From positions 496,001-560,000 of the forward strand of contig JADJPF010000001.1 in the NCBI GenBank assembly GCA_016713405.1: DNA of 64,000 bases, written 5' to 3'. The translations under genes were made by a program, and so were the position numbers. Of the stretch, positions 42,101 to 50,449 are shown in pieces; within the stretch, counting starts at the first letter, position 1, and the number at the start of each line of letters is the position of its first letter. A model generated the notes under the pieces. That model worked only from the letters and a program-made list of their open reading frames with translations. It made no database searches and was not told the origin of the DNA. The stretch is from Blastocatellia bacterium (lineage in GTDB: Bacteria; Acidobacteriota; Blastocatellia; Chloracidobacteriales; JADJPF01).

Positions 42101-42470
42101 TTGTGGGACGGTGACAGGTTGGGGGAAGGCTAACAGGAATAAGTTGTATTGGGGCGGTTTAATAACTTTTTCTCGATTTACTTCGCAACAAATCTTTCAA
42201 TTATATTAGATTTATAACCTTCTTTTGATGCTTCAATTCGATATTCTCCAGCAGGTAAAAAATCAATACGATAGATGCCTTGTAAGTCTGTTTTTTTAGC
42301 ATAAACAAAACCATTGCTTAAATGGGTGACTCTTACAACTACACCAACTAAAGGAGTTAAACTTTCATCAATTACTCGCCCAGAAAGAGTTCCTGTAATG
42401 GTTTGCCAAGCTAGAACTGGAGCGCAAAAGAAGTTGGAAACACTAATAACAAAGAAATATAAAATCTCAA
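39116..42470 (-). CDS. TonB-dependent receptor, Oar-like (frame-disrupted)
   Basis: Outer-membrane receptor. Reading three frames in turn gives: a signal peptide from TTG 42470 (GGGG ribosome site), a carboxypeptidase-regulatory-like beta domain (about 42150-42400), a plug domain at about 41798-42110 (LPLTGIRSFDAF, then NFTIDGSDNNDQDVG), and a barrel with the last strand ending in ALRYQF and a stop at 39116-39118. That terminal Phe motif, in a frame other than the one open at 39169-40077, is characteristic of outer-membrane barrels. There are ten or more frame breaks. Oar-like receptors import unknown large substrates, often glycans or peptides. A CGTC-type promoter-like element lies about 48 bases upstream. 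Confidence 0.75.
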
Positions 42471-42517
42471 AACTACCCCAAAAACAACAATTAATTTTAT
42501 TTTGAGTTATAACAATA

Positions 42518-42545
42518 GACGCGCAATTTATTTACACTTTCTATC
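42518..42545 (-). promoter_or_regulatory. Putative ECF-type promoter of the TonB receptor gene
   Basis: On the minus strand GATAG (42541-42545) is separated by 19 bases from CGTC (42518-42521), within TTGCGCGTC. It sits about 48 bases before the TTG start at 42470. The spacing equals that of the two other elements. Confidence 0.55.
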
Positions 42546-42580
42546 TTTTATTATCCAGTCAAAGCCACTTTCTATCTTTT
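42535..42580. repeat. 15-bp direct repeat between divergent TonB and NHL genes
   Basis: CACTTTCTATCTTTT occurs at 42535-42549 and 42566-42580, exactly 31 bases apart (three helical turns). One copy includes the GATAG part of the TonB promoter-like element. It is a candidate regulator-binding site. Confidence 0.5.
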
Positions 42581-42602
42581 CGGAAAAACTTTTAAGAAAG
42601 CT

Positions 42603-42630
42603 GATAGGGTTTTTAATTTTTTTGCGCGTC
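42603..42630 (+). promoter_or_regulatory. Putative ECF-type promoter of the second NHL gene
   Basis: GATAG at 42603-42607 lies 19 bases before CGTC 42627-42630, within TTGCGCGTC. The second NHL gene starts at ATG 42672, 42 bases downstream. The nine bases TTGCGCGTC are an exact inverted copy of the TonB element. Confidence 0.55.
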
Positions 42631-42671
42631 CCTAAATGAAAACAAATAATTTCATCTAGGGAGATAGTTTA

Positions 42672-45301
42672 ATGAAGTCAAATAATATGTTATGCAATTA
42701 TCGCCTACAAGTTTTTGCTTTGAGTACCAGAAATTAGCCAACTTAGCGAAACATCTTTTAGAATGGATAGCCTTTCAGAAATAGTTATTACTGGACGTAA
42801 TTTTACTAATGATAGTTTAATAGTTTTTGGAGATCAATTAATTAAAAATCCAACTATTAGCTCTACACAAATAAGATTTGGCTTACCTCCCCAAAGTTTT
42901 GCTGGTGTAAAAACACTCTCTGTTATTACTCGTGCTGGCATAGCACAACAAGAAATAAATATTACAGCTAAACCAGTATCAGAATTAGCTGTAGGTGAAA
43001 TAACAACTGTAGCAGGTGGAACATTTTCTTATGGTGATGGGCAAATAGCTAGTAAAGCTAATATAGCTGGTGTCGAAACGGTATTGTTTGACAAAGCTGG
43101 CAATATTTATTTTGCAGATACTTTTGGCGGTAGAGTTCGCCGCATTGACGCACAAACAAAAGTTGTTACAACTGTTGCTGGAGGGGGAAAAGTAGCGGAA
43201 GATGGACAATTAGCTTTACTTTCAAGTATTAGACCACGTGGACTTGCTTTAGATAATACTGGTAATCTATTGATTGCAGATGATTTAACAAAATCTATCA
43301 AACGAGTTGATATATTAACAAACGCTATTAACACATTAGCTGGAGGTATAGAGGCCCGTGCATTTTGGGGATGGCGATTTAGCTATAAAAGCTTCTTTAG
43401 GTAAATTGGTTTCTGATGTAGCAGTTGATCAAAACAACAATATTTACATTGCTACAGAAGGTCGAATCCGTCGAATTGATGCTAAAACAGGGATCATCAC
43501 AACTTTTGCAGGTAATGGTGAAAAATTATTCTCTGGTGATGGTGCATTAGCAACTAATGCTGGACTAGGTGAATTCTTAAAAATTGCAGTTGATCAAAAA
43601 GGAAATCTTTTTATTTTATCAACTGAAAATAATAGAGTTAGAAAAGTAGATCCAACAACAAATATTATTACAACTATTGCTGGTAATGGAAAAAGTCCTT
43701 TTGGGTCTAGCAATCCACTTGGGGATCGTGATGGAAAATTAGCTACAGAAATTCCAATTTCTCCTTTTGCACTTTCACTAGATAAAGATAGTAATTTAAT
43801 AATTATTGGTGTAGGGTTTGGCAAAATAGATTTTCAAACAGGTATTTATAATGAATTACAAACTAAATTTGTAGGTGCTAAAGATGATGGATTACTAATT
43901 AGTGGAGGAATAGCAGTTGATGCTAATGGCAATATTTTAATTAGTTCACAAACAGCTTTACTCTTAAGGGATGCTAGTACAGCAGAAGGCATTACTCAAA
44001 TTATTGCTGGTAATAGACGGGTAAATTCTCGCGGAACTGAAGGACAAGCTAGCAATGCTTCTATTGGCTTGGCACTATCAGCTGTTAGTGATCCAGTAGG
44101 AAACTTATTTGTTGGGGATCTCCAAAACAACCTTATTTATAAAATAGATGCAACTACAGGAAATTTATTAACTGTTGCAGGTTCAGGGCCAAAACTAATT
44201 TTTAACAGTGGCGGTGGTGATGGAAAAGTTGCTACTGACTCAGACGTATCTTTTGCACTAACTAATATTACTGTAGATAATTCAGGAAATATTTTTATTG
44301 TAGATAGTCTTGATGAGCGTGTCCGTAGAGTTGATGCACGTACCAAAATTATTACAACTGTTGCAGGTGCTTTTAGTCAAAGAATGGTTGCTGATGGTGA
44401 ACTTGCTACGGCTGGAAGTATTGGAGCCGTCACAGATGCTTTGGTAGATGATCAAGGTAATTTGTTAATTTCAACAGGTGGGCGTATTCGCCGAGTAGAT
44501 GCTAGAACTAATATCATTACTACAATTGCTGGTACAGGTCAAAAAGGTTCTAGCGGCGATGGAGGGGTAGCAACTAAAGCAACAATTTTCCCAACTGCTT
44601 TAGCAATGGACAGTAATAAAAATGTTTTCTTGGTAAATAATGACCGCATTCGTCGAATTGATGCTAAAACCAATATTATTACTACGGTTGCTGGAAATGG
44701 GGAAACACGCTTTAGCGGTGAAGGTGGACTAGCTACTAATGCTGGACTAGGTTTTGTTTCTAATGTAAGTATTGGCGCAGATGGAGACTTGTTTATTAGT
44801 GCAGTTGATTTTGACCCTCAATCATTTAGAACTACTCAACGCATTTGGCGGGTTGATTCACAAACAAACGTTATTTCTAACTTTATTAGCGGTGATGAAT
44901 CTATAGCTAAAGGTGATGGCGGGCCAGTTTCACAAGCAACCCTAAGTGGTTTTGGTGGTAGGGTATCTGCTGATAAAGATGGTAATTTATTAATTAGCAC
45001 TTTTTCTGACGCTTCTTCTAATGTCCGTTTTGTTAAACTTTCAGAAAATGTTAGAAGCACTATGCAAATAGTTGCAGGTAGTGTTAGTTATCAAAAACAA
45101 GTTTTAACAATTAATGGTCGTGGTTTTGATGATGACACTAAAGTAACAATTAATGGTAAAGATGTAACAAGCTTAATGATGAACAAATCAGAAGATAAGC
45201 TTGATCTTCGAGGAAGTCGTAAGCAATTAAACCTTAGTAAAGCTAAAAATGAATTAGTAATTACTAATGCAGTAGGTGGTAGTTCAAGAATTTCTTTCTA
45301 A
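42672..45301 (+). CDS. NHL-TIG repeat protein, N-terminally short paralogue (two frame breaks)
   Basis: About 875 residues. The ATG at 42672 follows AGGGAGA, but the frame it opens stops within 22 codons. The next frame then reads VPEISQLSETS, a TIG domain and a series of NHL repeats (repeat unit about 55 residues) up to 45301. Another break lies in T4 43363-43366, where one T too many disrupts AFGDGDLA. It aligns with the first NHL protein from the TIG domain onward but lacks that protein's Big2 domain and first NHL repeats, about 450 residues. The N-terminal 17 residues may be the start of a lost signal peptide. A terminator follows. Confidence 0.8.
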
Positions 45302-45327
45302 ATTTTGTTTGGTGAAGGTGAATAAGG

Positions 45328-45358
45328 GGCAGTCTTTCGAGGCTGCCTTTTTATTTTT
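45328..45358 (+). terminator. Terminator of the second NHL gene
   Basis: A 7-bp stem with one G-T pair (45328-45334 with 45341-45347), a six-base loop and T5 at 45348-45352. The T tract overlaps the stop codon of the convergent methyltransferase gene. Confidence 0.7.
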
Positions 45359-46466
45359 GTAACTTATATTTAATTTCTTTTGATTTTTTCTGGACTAGCA
45401 CTTTGAAATGATCACTAATGCCACCAGGTATAAAGAAGTTTTTTAATGCCAGTCGAGTTTTTAATGACTTAAAACTATCAGGATCTTGTGTTATTAATTG
45501 CTCTAGCCGTTCTAGTAAACCTAACTTAATTAAAAAATCTGCTTGCCTAGTAAAAACCAAGTTTTCTAGCCCAAATTCTTGTCCATAATAAATTAATGCA
45601 GAAAAATTTACACCAGAAGTGATATCTTGTTCTCCAATATTTTCAAAAACTTGAGAGTTAAGTTTATGTTTAGAAAAACATTTTATTGTTCCTGTTAAAT
45701 TTTCTGGGCTATAAAGATGATCTGACAAATCACCATAGTCAATAATAATGATAAAGCCTTCTATTAAAGAGTTAACAAGGGTTTTAAGCCATTTAATAGC
45801 GTCTAAATTGATTTCAATTACTTGATTTTCTATTAATTCAATTTTTAATTTTCTTAAGTATTCTTCTAGTTCAGCCGTTTTAGCCTTTTGCCAAAAGGGT
45901 TTTAAGCTCACGCCATCGCTATTTAAGTAAAGCTCTTCTAGCTTACCTTTGGAAAACTGCACTTTGTGAACTGCAAAAGCGTCCACAACTTCATTAGCAA
46001 TAATAATTGCTGTTTGAGGATTTTCTTGTAACTCATTGTAATTTAACCATTTAACCTGGCCTAGAAATGGAGCAAGTTTTTCTTTTTGTAGTGTTTGCAT
46101 TGTGGGGCTGATTTCGCAAACCGTGTATTGAATATTATTTTGAGGAAAATTATTTTCTGTAATTAAACTATAAATAATATCAAAAGCAAGTTGTCCGGTG
46201 CCAGCACCTATTTCTAAAATATTGATTTTCTGGGAGTTAGAATCTAATTGTTTATAAAGCCGTAAACATTCTTTAGCTAGCAATGCTCCAAAGCTAGCAT
46301 CAACGTTTGCTGAGGTGTAATAATCGCCACGCACACCAATTTTTTCTTTATCATTAAAATAATAGCCTAAATTTTTATGATAAAGTGCTGTGTGCATAAA
46401 CTCGTAAAAGGTAATAGCACCAGTGTTTTTTATTTGCTCAGTTAGTTTTGCTGTTAGCTCATTCAT
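45351..46466 (-). CDS. MidA/NDUFAF7-type SAM-dependent methyltransferase
   Basis: 371 residues from ATG 46466 (the TTG two codons earlier lacks support). The family includes mitochondrial NDUFAF7, which methylates an arginine in complex I; bacterial members are little studied. Visible features: FYEFMHTALYHKNLGYY start, GDYYTSANVDASFGALLAKE, motif I LEIGAGTGQLAFDI, EISPTMQTLQ, and NEVVDAFAVH. It is the last gene of a five-gene minus-strand row, 21 bases after the giant kinase. Confidence 0.88.
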   Translation of the reverse strand: MNELTAKLTEQIKNTGAITFYEFMHTALYHKNLGYYFNDKEKIGVRGDYYTSANVDASFGALLAKECLRLYKQLDSNSQKINILEIGAGTGQLAFDIIYSLITENNFPQNNIQYTVCEISPTMQTLQKEKLAPFLGQVKWLNYNELQENPQTAIIIANEVVDAFAVHKVQFSKGKLEELYLNSDGVSLKPFWQKAKTAELEEYLRKLKIELIENQVIEINLDAIKWLKTLVNSLIEGFIIIIDYGDLSDHLYSPENLTGTIKCFSKHKLNSQVFENIGEQDITSGVNFSALIYYGQEFGLENLVFTRQADFLIKLGLLERLEQLITQDPDSFKSLKTRLALKNFFIPGGISDHFKVLVQKKSKEIKYKLQK

Positions 46467-46487
46467 AAGCAAAATAGAAATATAGAA

Positions 46488-49400
46488 TTATTGCCATTTG
46501 CCCGGAGCTAGCATAGCTGCCATTCGTGCAGGGTTTTTAATTTCTTGATCAATCATCCAAGTACTAGCATCCTTACTTAGTTCTTGACCTTGAGGACTGT
46601 TCATTAAAAGTCCTCGGTTATATCTAGCAGCAGCAGAATAAAGTGACATTTCTAAACTATCAAAAATGACTTCTGCTTCAGCCAATAATTCAATAGCTTT
46701 TTTATTATCTCGGCGCATTGTAGCTAAACTAGCTCGTATCAAGCCAGCTAAAGCATTGCCCCAAGACATTTTTTCTTGCTCAATTCTTTTTATATCTTGT
46801 TGTGCTTGACGTAAAAATTCTTCATTGTTATCAATAGTTTGCGCCATTGCTAGGGCTACACGGGCGTGTAAATGGTAGGTTTCAATAAGAAAAACTTGGA
46901 TTCTAAACAGTAAAGACTTGTTTAAGCTTTGCCAGCAGTCATTTAATTTTTGCCAAGCTTGCTGAACATCTCCACTATAAAGAGCTACTTCTATTTCTCC
47001 AAATAACTCCCAGTAATGTTGTAATTGAAAATCACTTTCCTGCGAAGATTGCTTAATAGCTAAATTAAGCCCTTTTTTAGCATCTAAAACGCTATCTTGT
47101 GCCAAATTTATAATATAGTAGCGTGTATGTAGTAGCGTAATCGCAGATAAATCACCACGTTCTTTAGCATCTCTTAACAGCGGCGGCAAGCGGTGAATAA
47201 GCTCTTTTATCTCGCCCATAAAATATAATGAGCGTAATAAATAGATTTGAATTACATCTAACTCCCAGAAAATTCTAGTGTAATTTTCTCGTAGTGTTGT
47301 TTCTGCACGTTCTAACAACTCCTTAGCTTTTGCCCAATTGCCTACAAAATAAGCTGCCGCGCCAGCAGTTAAAGTTGCTACACCTAAAGCGTGTGGGTGG
47401 TGTATTCGCTCAGCTAAAGCTAAAGCAGTTTGAACTAGTTTTTCGGTCTCTTCTTTAGCGTGTCCACCTGCGCTTGCTGAATGAATAACATCTAAAGCAA
47501 TAGCTCTTGCTACTCGGTATGGTTCACCTAAGTTCAACGCATACAACAAATGCCTAACTTGAAAATCTGCTGCTCGTACTGGATCAACAAATGTTAATCC
47601 AATTGTTACTGACCATAGAGTATCAACTTTTGCTAAATCTTCGTCTGATAAGTCATTAGCTTCTCGTTCTTGAAAACTTAAACCACGCACTTTTAAGTAA
47701 GTGCGTCTCAAGAAAGCAGAAAAAAAAGCTCTTTGTGGAGTTTTAGCAAAGCCTATATCTAAGGTTTTAAGAAGGTCTTGCAAAATAGTTACACCTTGGT
47801 CAACATAGCCATTAACTAAAAACTGCTCGCTTGCAAGTCGTTGTAAAGTAAGCTTTTGGGTAGACTCTGCTTTTTCTGCTGCTGCCAAATAAGCTTGTGC
47901 TGCTTCTAGTCCATGACCAGCATTTGCAAGAGCATCACCTAGTTTTACCCAAGTAGGCTGTTTTTTATCCTCATAATTAGAAAGTGAATCAATAATAAAC
48001 CTATAAAGTTGAATTGCTCGATCAAAGGCTAATGCCTCAATAGCTTGTTCTGCGGCTAGTTCGCTATATTTAATGGTATTTTCCAAATCTCCAGCATCAC
48101 GAAAATGAGCCATTAGTACTTCAGCATCTTGACATTGTGTTGCTTCTAGGGCCAAAGCAAGCTTTAAGTGATAATTTTTTAACTCTTCAGGAGTTAACTT
48201 AGATAAAATTATTTCTCTAATGCGATTATGATAAGGCTCTACGGTGTCACCTTGTGGGGTTCGTCGGACACGAATTAGCCTAGCAGATCGTAAAGTTGCC
48301 ATTACCATAGGCTCTTCAGCACCTAATTGTATTGCTCGGCGAATTACTTCAACTTCTATTGGGCTACCATTAACTACAATTAATTGCAAAAATTCTTTTG
48401 CTGAAGGGGAAATACTTGCAAATCTAGCTTCAACTATATTATCTAGGCTAACTATTGTTTCAACTAACTTTAATTCAGCACTAATATTTTTGCTCTTTTT
48501 CTTTTCTTTTTCTGTTAACTCAAACCTAACTAATTCATCTATAAAATAAGGGTTTCCTTTAGATTCACGAGCAATTTTTTTAATTTTTTCTGGTGCAATT
48601 GTTTCTTTATCTTCTAGCAGTGCATAAATTAATTCTTCAGCCTCATCTAGGCTTAATTCTCCTACTTCTAGCTTACGTACTTCTAACTTATAGTTATGGT
48701 CTGCCAAAAAAGCTAGAAGCTCTTTTAACATTGGGCTAGTTTCTGTTTCTTCGCTTCGGTAAGTAGCAATTAAAAATATTGCTGGAGGCTCAGGATGGCG
48801 CAGCAATTCTGCCATCAAAGCAGCACTATCAGCATCTCCCCAATGAAGATCATCAATAAACATTACTAGCATTTCACGGTCTGCTAGCCTAACTAATAAT
48901 TCACGTAGCGCAGTAAAAGAACGGCGGCGAAGTTCCCTAGTATCAGGGCTATTTAGTATTCGACGGCGTGCAGCAGCAACAACTTCTAGCTGTCTTAAAA
49001 CAGGGAATAAGCGAACTAAAGCAAGTACATCATGAGGCAAAATAGCTTCTAACTCATTTGGTGTAAGCCCTTTAAGATAACGACTTAGAGCATCAACAAT
49101 GCTATCTAGAGCTTTATAGGGGACAGATTCACGCTCATAGCAGCGGCCAGATAACACTAATGCTTTTGCTTCAAGTGATTGAATTGCATCAATATAATGG
49201 CGTGCCAACGCACTTTTACCTAAACCAGAACCTCCATGCACTAGAACTGTTACACCTTTTCCTTCTTTCATCTTTAAGAAGGCTTCATCCAAATTATTTA
49301 AAAGTTCTTCACGACCAACAAAGGGAAGAGATTCAATTGGAGAAAGTTGGGTTAGCTGAGTTAGGCTTTTTCTAAGATCTGAAGTATGACCAGTAAAAAT

Positions 49401-50387
49401 GCGTTTTAAGATTTCTTTACCCTTTGGCCGATCTTCTGGCAGTCGCCTAAGTAAATCAATGCAAATTTCGTCTAAATCTCTTGGCACGCCAGAAACTAGA
49501 TCGCTTGGTGGGAGTGGTTCACGGCGTTGTTTTTTTAGCATTATTTCTGCTGATGAGCCAGTAAAGGGAAGTTGACCAGTCAAAGCTTGAAAAAGCATTA
49601 CACCAAAACTATACCAATCACTTGCTTCTGTTCCAGGCATTCCGCAAGCTTGTTCAGGTGACATAAATTGAGGTGTTCCAACTACTCTAGAAGCTTGTTC
49701 ATTGCTGCTTTTTCGGCTTAACTCTATTGCTAGGCCAAAATCTAAGATAACAACTCTACCTTCCTTAGTTACTAAAACATTAGAAGGTTTTAAGTCTCGG
49801 TGTAATTTTCCTGCTGAGTGCAGTGCCATAACTCCCATAGCTAGTTGTCTTATTAAATCTCTTAACTGCTCTAAATCAATTATGCAGGGTGGGACTAATT
49901 CTTTAACTAGTTTTGTGGTTAATGCTTTAGTTGGAGTTTTTTTAGCTATGGCAGGCGAAAAAGCTATAGAAGCTAAGTTAGCTGGAAAATTATGTGTAGG
50001 GTCAGACATAGTTAGAGTTTCTGTTTCTACTTTTCTTGCTGCTGTTGCTCGTTTTCCTCCATCAGGCTTTACCGTTGCATCTCCTCGAATATATCTAAGA
50101 AAGTTTACTCCTTGAACTAATTCCATGGTAAAAAACCATTGATCCCCCTCACAAATTAGTTCATAAAGTGCAGCTAAGTTTCTATGGGTAATGTCTGCTA
50201 AGGCACGAAACTCTTGCTTAAAACGATAAATTGCTTCTGAATCGCTATTATGTAAAGTTTTAAGTGCTACAGGGGCATTACGTTCTCGGTCAAAAGCTTC
50301 ATAAACCACGCCAAAGCCACCTGAGCCTAAGCGTTGTCTAATTTCAAAGCGTTCTGTTCCAGCAAAATCTTTTTCTACACTACCCAT
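46488..50387 (-). CDS. Giant Ser/Thr kinase-ATPase-TPR signalling protein
   Basis: 1,299 residues and unbroken. The kinase domain runs over about 15-340: glycine loop GSGGFG 21-26, K43, HRDLKPSN 196-203, DFGLAI, SPEQAC. A charged insert of about 70 residues (102-170) splits the kinase between the hinge and the catalytic loop. An AAA_16/STAND-type ATPase follows with P-loop GGSGLGKS near 385 and a Walker B with VMFIDDLHWGDAD. A long helical repeat region (TPR/LuxR-regulator-like) completes the protein. It resembles kinase-fused MalT-like regulators but has no DNA-binding tail. It follows the tubulin-like gene by 62 bases and precedes the methyltransferase, so the three are probably one operon. 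Confidence 0.9.
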   Translation of the reverse strand: MGSVEKDFAGTERFEIRQRLGSGGFGVVYEAFDRERNAPVALKTLHNSDSEAIYRFKQEFRALADITHRNLAALYELICEGDQWFFTMELVQGVNFLRYIRGDATVKPDGGKRATAARKVETETLTMSDPTHNFPANLASIAFSPAIAKKTPTKALTTKLVKELVPPCIIDLEQLRDLIRQLAMGVMALHSAGKLHRDLKPSNVLVTKEGRVVILDFGLAIELSRKSSNEQASRVVGTPQFMSPEQACGMPGTEASDWYSFGVMLFQALTGQLPFTGSSAEIMLKKQRREPLPPSDLVSGVPRDLDEICIDLLRRLPEDRPKGKEILKRIFTGHTSDLRKSLTQLTQLSPIESLPFVGREELLNNLDEAFLKMKEGKGVTVLVHGGSGLGKSALARHYIDAIQSLEAKALVLSGRCYERESVPYKALDSIVDALSRYLKGLTPNELEAILPHDVLALVRLFPVLRQLEVVAAARRRILNSPDTRELRRRSFTALRELLVRLADREMLVMFIDDLHWGDADSAALMAELLRHPEPPAIFLIATYRSEETETSPMLKELLAFLADHNYKLEVRKLEVGELSLDEAEELIYALLEDKETIAPEKIKKIARESKGNPYFIDELVRFELTEKEKKKSKNISAELKLVETIVSLDNIVEARFASISPSAKEFLQLIVVNGSPIEVEVIRRAIQLGAEEPMVMATLRSARLIRVRRTPQGDTVEPYHNRIREIILSKLTPEELKNYHLKLALALEATQCQDAEVLMAHFRDAGDLENTIKYSELAAEQAIEALAFDRAIQLYRFIIDSLSNYEDKKQPTWVKLGDALANAGHGLEAAQAYLAAAEKAESTQKLTLQRLASEQFLVNGYVDQGVTILQDLLKTLDIGFAKTPQRAFFSAFLRRTYLKVRGLSFQEREANDLSDEDLAKVDTLWSVTIGLTFVDPVRAADFQVRHLLYALNLGEPYRVARAIALDVIHSASAGGHAKEETEKLVQTALALAERIHHPHALGVATLTAGAAAYFVGNWAKAKELLERAETTLRENYTRIFWELDVIQIYLLRSLYFMGEIKELIHRLPPLLRDAKERGDLSAITLLHTRYYIINLAQDSVLDAKKGLNLAIKQSSQESDFQLQHYWELFGEIEVALYSGDVQQAWQKLNDCWQSLNKSLLFRIQVFLIETYHLHARVALAMAQTIDNNEEFLRQAQQDIKRIEQEKMSWGNALAGLIRASLATMRRDNKKAIELLAEAEVIFDSLEMSLYSAAARYNRGLLMNSPQGQELSKDASTWMIDQEIKNPARMAAMLAPGKWQ

Positions 50388-50449
50388 AAAACCTTACCTC
50401 AATACACCAATATTCCTAAAATTGTATCCTGCAATTTATTTAATGACTT

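Noticed and set aside
33500..45300. CRISPR or minisatellite array
   Set aside because: The repeats are NHL protein repeats of about 165 bases with variable sequence, not short identical repeats with unique spacers.
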